Below, one piece after another: positions 8,330 to 17,079 of a stretch of DNA of 64,000 nt. The position numbers were made by a program, and so were the translations under genes. The stretch's first letter is position 1, and each line of letters opens with the position of its first letter. The DNA comes from Streptomyces pinistramenti. Its GTDB lineage: Bacteria; Actinomycetota; Actinomycetes; Streptomycetales; Streptomycetaceae. The notes beneath the pieces were generated by a model. It had not been told where the DNA came from and did no database searches. It saw nothing but the letters and a program-made list of their open reading frames with translations. The stretch spans positions 1-64,000 of the forward strand of contig NZ_JAJCXB010000033.1 in the NCBI RefSeq assembly GCF_020564935.1, given 5' to 3'.

Positions 8330-8740
8330 ATGGGGGCAATGAGCTCCAAGCGTTCCGGCCGGGCGGCCGCCGAGACCCCCTGCCGGGTGACTGTCTGCCG
8401 TGGCTGCTGCTGCGGCGACGGTGCCAAGATCCCAGGTGTCGATCATGCCGGGCAGATTCCGCGGCTGCGGGCCGCGCTCGGGGGCGCCGCGCCGGTACGG
8501 GCCTCCGAGTGTCTGGACGTCTGTGATCAGGCCAACGTGGTCGTGGTGCAGCCGTCGGCCGCGGGCCGGGCGGCGGGCGGGCGGCCGGTGTGGCTGGGGC
8601 TGGTCAACGACGATGACGCGCTGGCGGACATCGCGGCGTGGATCCGCGAGGGCGGTCCTGGCATCGCTGCGCCGCCGGGGGTGCTCGATCTGTATGCGTT
8701 CACGGTGTCGCGGCGCGTGCGGGAGGCGCTGGAGAGCTGA
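8330..8740 (+). CDS. thioredoxin-like [2Fe-2S] ferredoxin-type protein
   Basis: This protein of about 134-136 aa has a Cys-rich N-terminal loop (VCRGCCCGDG) and a second pair ECLDVCDQ, the Cx(n)C...CxxxC arrangement of thioredoxin-fold [2Fe-2S] ferredoxins. Two ATGs lie in frame, at 8330 and 8339; neither has a strong ribosome site, so the exact start is open. It is divergent from the P450 with about 110 bp between starts. An electron-transfer role is inferred from the fold, and partnership with the P450 is only suggested by position. Confidence 0.75.
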   Translation: MGAMSSKRSGRAAAETPCRVTVCRGCCCGDGAKIPGVDHAGQIPRLRAALGGAAPVRASECLDVCDQANVVVVQPSAAGRAAGGRPVWLGLVNDDDALADIAAWIREGGPGIAAPPGVLDLYAFTVSRRVREALES

Positions 8741-8765
8741 CGCCGGGCGGGCGGTCGCCTGATGT

Positions 8766-10070
8766 TCAGCCGGCCGGCTGGGCGGGGTGGTTGCCATCGG
8801 CCGTCGGGATGTTGGTGCCCCCTGGGGCGGGGGCAGGGCCGGGCCCCGGCAGATCGCGGACCCGGCGGACCGGGGAGCAGAGCAGGATCAGTCCGGCGAG
8901 CGGGACACCGGCGGTCGTGATCCACATCGCGGTGCGGACGCCGAGCAGCGAGCCGAGTGCGCCGCCGAGCAGGGCGCCCAGCGGCAGCGTTCCGTAGTTC
9001 AGGAAGGCGGCGCAGGCGGTGAGCCGGCCGAGCAGGTCCGGCGGGCAACGGCGTTGCTGGAAGCCCGCCTTGATGATGTTCCCGGCCACCACGCCGGCCG
9101 ATACGGCGAATCCGCCCGCGACGTACAGCAGGGCTCCGGCGCCGCCGGATGTCAGCGGGATCAGCAATACGGGGCAGGGCAGCACCAGTTCGCACAGCAG
9201 GGTGGCGCGGGCGGTGCCGAACCTGTCGGCGGCCCGGCGGGCCAGGAAGGCGCCGGCCAGTCCCCCGGTGCCGGCCACGGCCAGCAGGCCGCCGACGGCG
9301 CCGGGGGTCAGGCCGGCCTCGCGGACCAGGAAGACCGGCAGCAGCGACTGGTAGCCCATGAGGGCGAGGTTGGACGCGGCTCCGAAGAGCGTCATCGGGC
9401 GGAACCACGGGTCGCGGGCGACCAGCCGCAGTCCCGCGGCGACCTCGGCCGTCAGGGAGCGCGGGCTGCGGGGACCGGCGGCCGGGCGGGGCTCCCGGTG
9501 GCGGATGCCCAGCAGACACAGCACGGACACCAGGAAGGCCGCCGCCTGGGCGAACAGACCGCCGGCCGCGCCCGCCCAGGGGATGAGGGCGCCGGCCGCG
9601 CCCCGTCCGGCGATCTGGGCGGCCGACGCGCTGCCGTGCAGGGCGGCGTTGCCCTCCGCCAGGTCGGCGGGGGCGAGGAGGCCGGGGAGGTAGGCGCTGT
9701 ACGCGGTCTGGAAGACCACCGCGGCGGCGCCCGCCAGCAGGGCGAGCACGATCAGCAGGCCGATGCCGAGCCCGCCGGCGGCGGCGATCAGGGGGACGGC
9801 GGTGAACAGGGCCAGCGAGAGGGCTGCGGCGGCCAGCATCAGGGGTCGGCGGCGCACCCGGTCCACCCATACGCCGACCGGTGGGCCGATGAGCAGCCAC
9901 GGGAGCCAGCTGCACGCCGCGAGCAGGCCGACGGCGAAGGTGCCGGCCCGCAGCGTGGAGACCGCGATCAGCGGCAGGGCGACGCCGGTGACCGCGGCGC
10001 CGAACTTTCCCGAGGTCTCGCCGCACCACAGCAGCCGGAAGTCCCGGTGTCTGCGCAGCAGTCCGCTCAC
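8766..10070 (-). CDS. MFS transporter, multidrug-efflux-like
   Basis: This 434-aa integral membrane protein has 12 predicted hydrophobic segments and starts MSGLLRRHRDFRLLWCGETSGKFG, the usual beginning of MFS_3-type (enterobactin-exporter-like) proteins that sit beside ArsR-type winged-helix genes in Streptomyces. The loop 2-3 motif GVWVDRVRRRP is present. The GTG at 10070 overlaps the stop of the preceding short winged-helix gene (bases 10067-10070), so translation is probably coupled. The exported substrate is unknown; context suggests an amine or related toxic compound. Confidence 0.85.
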   Translation of the reverse strand: MSGLLRRHRDFRLLWCGETSGKFGAAVTGVALPLIAVSTLRAGTFAVGLLAACSWLPWLLIGPPVGVWVDRVRRRPLMLAAAALSLALFTAVPLIAAAGGLGIGLLIVLALLAGAAAVVFQTAYSAYLPGLLAPADLAEGNAALHGSASAAQIAGRGAAGALIPWAGAAGGLFAQAAAFLVSVLCLLGIRHREPRPAAGPRSPRSLTAEVAAGLRLVARDPWFRPMTLFGAASNLALMGYQSLLPVFLVREAGLTPGAVGGLLAVAGTGGLAGAFLARRAADRFGTARATLLCELVLPCPVLLIPLTSGGAGALLYVAGGFAVSAGVVAGNIIKAGFQQRRCPPDLLGRLTACAAFLNYGTLPLGALLGGALGSLLGVRTAMWITTAGVPLAGLILLCSPVRRVRDLPGPGPAPAPGGTNIPTADGNHPAQPAG

Positions 10071-10237
10071 GGCCTGTGCCCTTCCACGGCCTCGGCCAAC
10101 TCCTCGTCGAGCGCCAGGAGTTGGCCACGGCTGATGTCCTCGGCGATGAAGCCTCCGTCGCGGGTCAGCAGTTCCAGGATCCGCATCCGCAGTGGGTGGG
10201 CGAGGCCGCGCAGGCTGCGGGCGTCCAGGTGGCTCAC
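10067..10237 (-). pseudogene. remnant of ArsR-type winged-helix regulator
   Basis: The 56-aa frame begins SHLDARSLRGLAHPLRMRIL, the highly conserved start of a Streptomyces winged-helix regulator family that is normally about 180-200 aa. After RDG the sequence jumps to GFIAEDISRG and then to QLLALDEELAEAVEGHRP, so the recognition helix (usually a SSGATSYHLRQL-like segment) and most of the C-terminal domain are missing. The frame stays open and overlaps both neighbours by 4 bases. It may therefore be kept as a coupling cistron rather than decaying freely. DNA binding by this product is unlikely. Confidence 0.65.
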
Positions 10238-12171
10238 GGGGTGCCGGGTTCCCGGTGGCACCGGGCGGCGGGCTCCGCGGGCAGGTCGAGCGCCGGGTTG
10301 CGGTCGAAGAAGCCGGTCGGGCGGAGGGTGAAGCCGCTGCGGTCGACGGGCATGACCGGCCAGTCCTCCAGGCGCGGCAGGTGGGTGGGGCCGAAGGTGT
10401 GCCAGAGGGTGAGGTCGGTGGCGACGAGCGATTCGCCGGGCTGCGACCAGCGCAGGACACCGGCGCCTCCGGGGTGCTGGTTGGGGTAGTCGCCGTCGGG
10501 GAAGCGGCGTTCGGGGCGGCCGCGGGTCACCCACAGGTGCCGGGTGCCGTAGCCGACCCGGCGGGCGACGGACGAGCCGGGCCGCGCGAGGAGGGTGGGG
10601 CCCGGCTGCGGGGTCAGGGTGTAGGCGACGGGCTCGCCCATGCGGTTGCGGACGGCGGGGTTGCTGATCCGCCAGCGGCGGCCGGCGGCCGGGTCCGCGA
10701 ACCGGCCGGCGTCGGCGGAGTCGGCGACCGGAGTGGCGCGGGTGGTGAAGGCGTTGCCGTGCGGATTGTCGGGGCCCATGGGGAGCGGCACCACGTCGAT
10801 CTCGTCGACGGTGTTGGCGTGGCCGTCGATCGCCGGGTCCAGCCGGGCACAGAAGAGGTGCTGGTGGAAGGGCGCCTGGAGGCCGGGCGCCACCTCGGTC
10901 GCGTACGGGGTGCGCTCCCCCGGGACGCTCGCCGAAGTCTGCACCAGGCCGGTGGATTTGACCTCGAACTCGATGGTGCCGTCCTGGTAGAGGTACCAGT
11001 AGAAGCCGTAGTCGTAGTTGCCGAGGGTGGAGAGGAAGGAGACGACCAGGCGGCGCGAGCGGCGGCTTTCGGCGGCGAAGTCGTCGAACATGTTGGTGTG
11101 CTTCCACAGCAGGCCGTGGTCCTCCTCGTGGAGGCAGACGGCGTTCGGCAGTGTCTTCGGGAGGCCGTGGTCGTCGGCGACGGTCGCGTCGAGGTACCGG
11201 ATCTCGCCGAGGCAGTCGCAGCCCAGGCGCAGCGCGTTGGCGTTCCGGCCGAGGGTGTATTCGCCGACGTCGAGGTAGCAGACCCAGTTGCGGGCGGGGT
11301 CCGGCTCGGCGTACGGGACGGCCATCTCGGCGAGCGAGGCGCGATGCAGGACGGGGCGCAGCCGGTCGCCTTCGCGGTACGCGAGCTGGTGCAGGACCAG
11401 GCCCTCGCGGGCGTTGAAGTCCAGTCTCAGCCGCCAGTTCTGCCAGTGCAGGACGGGGCCTTCGAGGCGGAAGGACGGGCCGTCCGGCTGGCTGATGTCC
11501 AGCGGCTTCAGGCCGGTGCGGGCGGGGCCGGTGAACGGGGCTTCGTAGCGGCCGCATTCGGCGGGCACCGGGACGGCTCCGGTGTCGATGAGGCGGATCA
11601 CCCGGCCCGCGGTCAGGTCGACGTCGGCGACCAGGCCGCCCACCGGGTGTGCGAAGGGGTTGTCGGTCGCGTCGCAGCGCAGGAAGGTGAGCGAGCGGAG
11701 CATCCGGCGGCCGCGTTCCCGTGCGTGGCCGAAGTTGCCTGCGGCGAGCGGGGCGCAGATGGCGAGGGTGGTGTCGGTCAGGCCGCGTTCGGCCATGGCC
11801 TTGCGCCAGCCGGGGTCGGCCTTGACGATCTCCTCGCAGCGGTCGTTCTCCTCGAAGAGGATCGGCGGCTGCCCGTCGGTCTGCGGGTCCAGGGGCCGGT
11901 GGGCGAGCAGGGTGCGGGCGGTGACGTCGACGATCGCTTCGTGTCCTGCGCCGGTGGCGGGTTCGAGGGTGGTGACGCGCAGCCGGCGGACGACGGGGTC
12001 GCCGGTGCGGTGTGCGGTGACGGTGTGCCGGTCGGGTTCGTCGAGGAGGACGAGCGGGAAGCGGGTGGTGTCCTTCGCCTTCCCGGCGTCGCGCAGGACG
12101 GTGCGGGCGGTGCGGATCTCGTCGGCGGTCAGCGGGTCGAGGGGGTGGGCGGTGCCGTGGAGCGCGGGCAT
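10234..12171 (-). CDS. copper-containing primary-amine oxidase
   Basis: It oxidises primary amines to aldehydes with release of ammonia and hydrogen peroxide. The topaquinone precursor is Tyr386 in the motif STLGNYDYG. The proton-abstracting Asp is in YLDVGEY, and copper ligands are His436 and His438 (FHQHLF) plus the His in THLPRLEDWPVMP. Length (645 aa) is normal for bacterial enzymes. No signal peptide is seen, so it is probably cytoplasmic like the Arthrobacter enzymes. It is 2 bases downstream of the APC permease and its stop overlaps the next start, so it is the core of an amine uptake and oxidation operon. Confidence 0.95.
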   Translation of the reverse strand: MPALHGTAHPLDPLTADEIRTARTVLRDAGKAKDTTRFPLVLLDEPDRHTVTAHRTGDPVVRRLRVTTLEPATGAGHEAIVDVTARTLLAHRPLDPQTDGQPPILFEENDRCEEIVKADPGWRKAMAERGLTDTTLAICAPLAAGNFGHARERGRRMLRSLTFLRCDATDNPFAHPVGGLVADVDLTAGRVIRLIDTGAVPVPAECGRYEAPFTGPARTGLKPLDISQPDGPSFRLEGPVLHWQNWRLRLDFNAREGLVLHQLAYREGDRLRPVLHRASLAEMAVPYAEPDPARNWVCYLDVGEYTLGRNANALRLGCDCLGEIRYLDATVADDHGLPKTLPNAVCLHEEDHGLLWKHTNMFDDFAAESRRSRRLVVSFLSTLGNYDYGFYWYLYQDGTIEFEVKSTGLVQTSASVPGERTPYATEVAPGLQAPFHQHLFCARLDPAIDGHANTVDEIDVVPLPMGPDNPHGNAFTTRATPVADSADAGRFADPAAGRRWRISNPAVRNRMGEPVAYTLTPQPGPTLLARPGSSVARRVGYGTRHLWVTRGRPERRFPDGDYPNQHPGGAGVLRWSQPGESLVATDLTLWHTFGPTHLPRLEDWPVMPVDRSGFTLRPTGFFDRNPALDLPAEPAARCHREPGTP

Positions 12172-12173
12172 GG

Positions 12174-13793
12174 TCAGCGCTCCTTCGGGGCGGCGGGTTC
12201 GGACTGCGGTGCTCCGTGGGCGTCTTCGGCGGCGGCCTTCTCCAGTTGGAAGGCTTCGTTGCCGAGGCCGATCCTGGCGTGCACGGCCGGCCTGCGCACC
12301 CGCAGCACCCGGCCGTGGACGAGGCCGACGACGGCCGCGATGCCGATCAGCGACGGCAGCAGCCACCGCAGGACCGAGCCCCGGTCCGCGGCGACCAGGA
12401 CGTCGAAGTCCTTGACGGCGTAGCCGAGTACGGCCAGCAGGGCGAGCGCGGCGAGGCCCGCGGCGAGCAGCCGGCCGGCCTGGGCGCGGCCCGCGCCGCG
12501 GCGGACGAAGAAGGCGATGACGGCGACGGAAGCGGTGGCCATCAGCAGGATCACGCCGAGCGCGCCGACGTTGCCGCCCCAGGTGAAGAGGGCGAGGACG
12601 GGGGTGGCGGGGTCGTCGGCCGGGGTGTCGTCGCCGAGGGTGAAGCCGAGGACGACGGCGGCGGAGATGACGGTCTGGAGCAGGGAGCCCAGAGCCGGGG
12701 CGCCGCTGGACCTGGCGGTTCTGCCGAGGGCGGCGGGCAGCAGCCCCTCGCGGCCCATGGCGAAGGCGTAACGGGCCACGACGTTGTGGAAGCTGAGCAT
12801 CGAGGCGAAGATCCCGGTCACGAAGAACAGGTGCAGGGCGTCGGTGAAGGCGGTGTCGAGCCGGGGCCCGGTGAGCGAGAAGATCAGTTCAGGGCCCTCT
12901 TTCCCGGCGGCCGCGATGACGTTCCCCGGCCCGGTGGCGACGCCGATGAGCCAGGAGCTGACGGCGAAGAACACCGCGACGAACCCGACGGCGAGGAACA
13001 TCACCCGGGCCACGACGGTCTGCGGGCGGCTGGTCTCCTCGGCGTAGACGGGGGCCTGTTCGAAGCCGACGAACGCGGCGACGGCGAAGCACAGGGCGGT
13101 GCCGAGCCCGGCGCCGCCGAGTGCGGCCGGGTCGAAGGCGTGCAGGGACAGGCCCTGCGGTCCCGGTGCGGCGGCGAAGGCGATGTCGAAGACGGCGATC
13201 AGGGCGACCTCGATGACGAGCAGGACGCCGAGCACCTTGGCGTTGAGGTCGATCTTCAGGGCGCCGAGCGCTCCGGTGACGGCCACGCCGGCCAGCGCGG
13301 GGATCCACCAGGCGACGGTCACCGACAGGTAGCGGTCCAGGAGCCCGGCGACCTCGAAGCCGAAGATGCCGTAGATGCCGACCTGGAGGGCGCTGTAGGC
13401 GGCGAGGGCGACGAAGGAGGCGCCGGATCCGACGGTGCCGCCGAGGCCGCGGGCGATGTAGGCGTAGAAGGCACCGGCGTTGTGGACGTGCCGGCTCATC
13501 TCGGCGTAGCCGACGCTGAACAGGGCCATGACGATGCCGAGGATGACGAACAGCAGCGGCTGCCCGACGATCCCCATGACCTGGTAGGTGGTCACCATGA
13601 CGCCGGCGACGACCATCAGCGGGGCGCTGGCGGCGAGGACGGACAGCAGCAGCCCTGGTGTGCCGATCCGGCCGGCCCGCAGCGCCCGCTCCTGCCCCTT
13701 GAAGGTGCTGATCGCGTCTCCGGTGCGGCCCGGCTGCCCGGTGCCGTGCGCCGTGGCGGCGCTGCGCGTACTTCCCGAACTGCCCGTCGGCAT
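12174..13793 (-). CDS. APC family amino acid/amine permease
   Basis: The 539-aa protein has about 12 transmembrane segments after a hydrophilic N-terminus. The first segment, LLLSVLAASAPLMVVAGVM, has the Gly/Ala-rich APC signature region, and there is a long C-terminal extension. The ATG at 13793 is chosen over upstream frames because AAAGGA lies 9-12 bases before it. Immediately upstream of the amine oxidase, it is probably the uptake system for that enzyme's substrate. Confidence 0.88.
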   Translation of the reverse strand: MPTGSSGSTRSAATAHGTGQPGRTGDAISTFKGQERALRAGRIGTPGLLLSVLAASAPLMVVAGVMVTTYQVMGIVGQPLLFVILGIVMALFSVGYAEMSRHVHNAGAFYAYIARGLGGTVGSGASFVALAAYSALQVGIYGIFGFEVAGLLDRYLSVTVAWWIPALAGVAVTGALGALKIDLNAKVLGVLLVIEVALIAVFDIAFAAAPGPQGLSLHAFDPAALGGAGLGTALCFAVAAFVGFEQAPVYAEETSRPQTVVARVMFLAVGFVAVFFAVSSWLIGVATGPGNVIAAAGKEGPELIFSLTGPRLDTAFTDALHLFFVTGIFASMLSFHNVVARYAFAMGREGLLPAALGRTARSSGAPALGSLLQTVISAAVVLGFTLGDDTPADDPATPVLALFTWGGNVGALGVILLMATASVAVIAFFVRRGAGRAQAGRLLAAGLAALALLAVLGYAVKDFDVLVAADRGSVLRWLLPSLIGIAAVVGLVHGRVLRVRRPAVHARIGLGNEAFQLEKAAAEDAHGAPQSEPAAPKER

Positions 13794-13849
13794 GGCGGGG
13801 TTGTCCTTTCCGTAGGGCGGGGCGAGCGGTACCGGCCTCGGGTGCCGGG

Positions 13850-14800
13850 TCAGGTGGAGCGGAACGCGGTGTCGCGGGCGGCCTTGAACGCCTTGCGGGC
13901 GTCGCGGCCCGGGTACGACCAGGGTGCCGGGGTGACGTAGGGGCCGATGCGGTGGAAGAGGGCCGCGGCCTCCGCCATCCGGCCTTCGTGGAACTTGGCG
14001 TGGGCGAGGAAGTTGAGGTCGACCTTGCCGCGCGGGTGGTCCTCGCCCTCCCACTCCAGCCACCAGTCGAAGGCGGTCTTCATGGCCTGGCGGGCGCGGC
14101 GGGTGGTCCAGTGCGCGGAGGCGCCGGGGTCGCGGGGCTCGATACCGGCGGCGGCCAGGACGCGGTAGCGCTCGGCGTGGGCGACGACGGGGAGTACGGC
14201 GAGCGGGGAGTCGGCGGGGGCCTGTTCGGCCGCCCAGGCGGCGAAGTCGTAGACCTGGTGCAACGGGTCGTCGGCCGTGCCCTGTTGGTGTTCGGCGAGG
14301 CAGGCCGCCATGAGGTGGTGGGCGTGGTGGTGATCGGGGTGGCGGGCCCTGATCCGGTCGAATGCCTGCTCGCGGCTGTCGGGGGTGCCGTCGTGGCGGG
14401 CCAGCAGGAGGGAGCCGAGCCAGGGGGTGGGGTCGGCGGGCAGCATACGGGCCGCGGTCCGGCAGGCGGTTTCGGCCGTTTCGGTGTCCTCCTTGCCGTG
14501 CAGGGCGAGGTGCACGGCGGCGAAGGCGAGGAGGGTCGCGGCGTCACCGCTCTCGGGTTCGGCGAGCAGCCAGTCACGGGCCCAGGCGGCGGCGCCGGAG
14601 GCCGCGCCGAGCACGACCAGGCGGTGTCCCCTGCGGTCCCAGTCCTCGCCGGTCCCGGCGAGCAGGGTGCGTACCCGCGTCCATCTGCCGTGGGCCAACG
14701 CGTCGGCCGCCGCGGCCAGTTGGGTGTCGTCCAGGGCTGGCAGGAGGACCGGCGCGTCCTTGCGGCGGGGACGGCCCAGGGGTGGTGGCGGAGGGGTCAT
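13850..14800 (-). CDS. TPR-like hypothetical protein, first gene of amine operon
   Basis: This 316-aa all-helical, Ala/Trp-rich protein has spaced helix pairs of the type seen in tetratricopeptide arrays (for example the segments around WARDWLLAEPESGD and AKFHEGRMAEAAALF). I recognise no catalytic motif and no signal peptide. It ends 56 bases before the APC permease start, on the same strand, so it probably heads the operon. A scaffold or regulatory role is possible, but this is inference. Confidence 0.65.
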   Translation of the reverse strand: MTPPPPPLGRPRRKDAPVLLPALDDTQLAAAADALAHGRWTRVRTLLAGTGEDWDRRGHRLVVLGAASGAAAWARDWLLAEPESGDAATLLAFAAVHLALHGKEDTETAETACRTAARMLPADPTPWLGSLLLARHDGTPDSREQAFDRIRARHPDHHHAHHLMAACLAEHQQGTADDPLHQVYDFAAWAAEQAPADSPLAVLPVVAHAERYRVLAAAGIEPRDPGASAHWTTRRARQAMKTAFDWWLEWEGEDHPRGKVDLNFLAHAKFHEGRMAEAAALFHRIGPYVTPAPWSYPGRDARKAFKAARDTAFRST

Positions 14801-15214
14801 GGAAGAGGGGGCTCCATGACGTGCTGCACCGCGCGTTCACCTCACTGTGTGTCGTCCTTGGCGGCCGGCCGTCCGCACGGGCCCGGTCCGGCCTTCCGGC
14901 GCGGTGCCGTCACGTGCGGGGCGGGGCCGCTCGCCGGGCGGGACGGTGCGGTGCGGGCCGCCCGCGGGCCCGGGTGTCCGGCTCCGTCGTGTGACCCGCG
15001 TGTGCAGGATCCGTGGCCTGGCCCCCACCGGTTCGTCACGCACAGCAAAGCGGGCGGCACTGCCCGGCGTCAAGGCTGCGTGGCGAATGGCCGAATCCGT
15101 CAACTCCGCTTGCTTTGAGGGGTGTTGAACATCCGCTCAGGACGAGGCGCGGGCGCCCCCGGAGGAGCGCCCGCGACGCGCGGCGGGTACCGACGGGCCC
15201 CGCGGACGGCGCCG
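14801..15214. other. 414-base intergenic region
   Basis: I see no convincing gene here. It contains the promoter region of the leftward amine operon and, at its right end, the terminator of the flavin dehydrogenase gene. A local drop in GC occurs around 15085-15130. Confidence 0.5.
15148..15175 (-). terminator. terminator of FAD-binding dehydrogenase gene
   Basis: CGCGGGCGC (15148-15156) and GCGCCCGCG (15167-15175) form a 9-bp perfect stem with a 10-base loop, 40 bases past the stop. Confidence 0.6.
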
Positions 15215-16870
15215 TCAGGCCACCGCCTTCGCGGCCGCCCGGCCCGCGGTGCGCCCGGAGAACAGGCAGCCGCCGAGGAAGGTGCCCTCCAGGGAGCGGT
15301 AGCCGTGCACCCCGCCGCCGCCGAACCCGGCAGCCTCGCCCGCCGCGTACACACCGGGCAGTGGTGCGCCGTCCTCGGCCAGTACCCGCGAGGAGAGGTC
15401 CGTCTCCAGCCCGCCGAGCGTCTTGCGGGTGAGGATGTGCAGCCGTACGGCGATCAGCGGGCCCGCCTTGGGGTCCAGCAGCCGGTGCGGGGCGGCGGTG
15501 CGGATCAGCCGGTCGCCGAGGTACTTGCGGGCCCCGCGCATCGCGGTGATCTGGAGGTCCTTGGTGAAGGGGTGGGCGATCTCGCGGTCGCGGGCGACGA
15601 TCTCGCCGCGCAGCGCCGCCTCGTCGATCAGCGGTTCACCGGTCAGCTCGTTCATCCGGCGGACCAGCGTGCCCAGCGACCGCTCGACGATGAAGTCCGC
15701 GCCGTGGTCCATGAACGCCTGCACCGGGCCCGGCGCACCCCCGCGGGCCCGGCCGAGCACGTCGCGGATGCTCTTTCCGGTCAGATCCGGATTCTGCTCC
15801 GATCCGGAGAGCGTGAACTCCTTCTCGATGATCTTCCGGGTGAGCACGAACCAGGTGTGGTCGTGGCCGGTCTTCATGATGTGTTCGAGGGTGCCGAGGG
15901 TGTCGAAGCCGGGGAAGAGCGGCACCGGCAGCCGCTTGCCGGTGGCGTCCAGCCACAGCGGGGACGGGCCCGACAGGATCCGGATGCCGTGCATCGGCCA
16001 GATCGGGTTCCAGTTGTCGATGCCTTCGGTGTAGTGCCACATGCGGTCACGGTTGATGATCCGGCCGCCGGCCGCCTCGGCGATGCCCAGCATCTTGCCG
16101 TCCACGTGCGCGGGCACCCCGGACAGCATCCGACGCGGCGCCGTGCCCAGCCGCTCGGGCCAGTTGGCCCGCACCAGGTCGTGGTTGCCGCCGATCCCGC
16201 CGGACGTCACGATCACGGCCTGGGCGCGCAGCTCGAACGCGCCGGCCACCTCGCGGCTGCTGGGCGTGCCGCGCTCCGCGTCCGATGGCACCAGGACCTC
16301 GCCGCTGACCGTGTCCACGCTGCCCGCGCTGCGCGTCAGCCCCGTCACGCGGTGCCGGAAGCGCAGCTCGACCAGGCCGCGGTCGGCACCGGCGCGTACC
16401 CGCCGCTCGAACGGCGCGACGATGCCGGGGCCCGTCCCCCAGGTGACGTGGAAGCGCGGCACGGAGTTGCCGTGTCCCGTCGCGTCGTAGCCGCCCCGCT
16501 CGGCCCAGCCGACGACGGGGAACAGCCGCAGGCCCTGCCGGTGCAGCCAGGAGCGCTTCTCGCCCGCGGCGAAGTCGACGTACGCCTCGGCCCATTTGCG
16601 GGGCCAGTGGTCCTCGGGACGGTCGAATCCGGCCGTGCCCAGCCAGTCCTGCCAGGCGAGGGCGTGGCTGTCGCGGATCCGCAGCCGGCGCTGTTCGGGA
16701 GTGTCGACGAGGAAGAGGCCGCCGAAGGACCAGTGGGCCTGCCCGCCGATGGACTGCTCGGGCTCCTGGTCGAGGAGGATCACCTTCCGCCCCGCGTCCA
16801 CGAGTTCCGCGGTGGCCGCCAGGCCCGCCAGGCCCGCTCCGATCACGATCACATCAGCGTCGTACGCCAT
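15215..16870 (-). CDS. FAD-binding dehydrogenase (fumarate reductase/KsdD-like)
   Basis: The 551-aa flavoprotein has the N-terminal dinucleotide fold VIVIGAGLAGLAATAEL with the Glu/Asp at the end of beta2 (LLDQEP). The C-terminal FAD-contact motif LPGVYAAGEAAGFGGGG and the typical end LGGCLFSGRTAGRAAA follow. It belongs to the FAD_binding_2 family, which includes fumarate reductase flavoproteins and 3-ketosteroid delta1-dehydrogenases; the substrate is not determinable here. The start MAYDADVIVI at 16870 follows GAGGAGA. It is a single-gene unit divergent from the DMT transporter. Confidence 0.88.
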   Translation of the reverse strand: MAYDADVIVIGAGLAGLAATAELVDAGRKVILLDQEPEQSIGGQAHWSFGGLFLVDTPEQRRLRIRDSHALAWQDWLGTAGFDRPEDHWPRKWAEAYVDFAAGEKRSWLHRQGLRLFPVVGWAERGGYDATGHGNSVPRFHVTWGTGPGIVAPFERRVRAGADRGLVELRFRHRVTGLTRSAGSVDTVSGEVLVPSDAERGTPSSREVAGAFELRAQAVIVTSGGIGGNHDLVRANWPERLGTAPRRMLSGVPAHVDGKMLGIAEAAGGRIINRDRMWHYTEGIDNWNPIWPMHGIRILSGPSPLWLDATGKRLPVPLFPGFDTLGTLEHIMKTGHDHTWFVLTRKIIEKEFTLSGSEQNPDLTGKSIRDVLGRARGGAPGPVQAFMDHGADFIVERSLGTLVRRMNELTGEPLIDEAALRGEIVARDREIAHPFTKDLQITAMRGARKYLGDRLIRTAAPHRLLDPKAGPLIAVRLHILTRKTLGGLETDLSSRVLAEDGAPLPGVYAAGEAAGFGGGGVHGYRSLEGTFLGGCLFSGRTAGRAAAKAVA

Positions 16871-17079
16871 CTCAGCTCTCCTCACCGGGGCAGGCCGGAC
16901 GCCCCGGTCTGCCGTGGTGATCCGATCCTCAGCGCACCGGCCACGGCCGTCAACCACTTGCTACCGACTGGTCAGCACGTGCGCCGCGGCAGGCCGGGGT
17001 GACGACGGCCACCGCACCTCGGCCGCCGGATGGCTATCCTCAGGCACACCTCCACCCCGCGCGATACGAGGTGTGCGAC

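Noticed and set aside
5963..8797. A 944-codon open frame antisense to the HAD, P450 and ferredoxin-like genes
   Set aside because: It is a by-product of high GC; the translation is Arg/Pro/His-rich without domains, while the sense genes have complete motifs.
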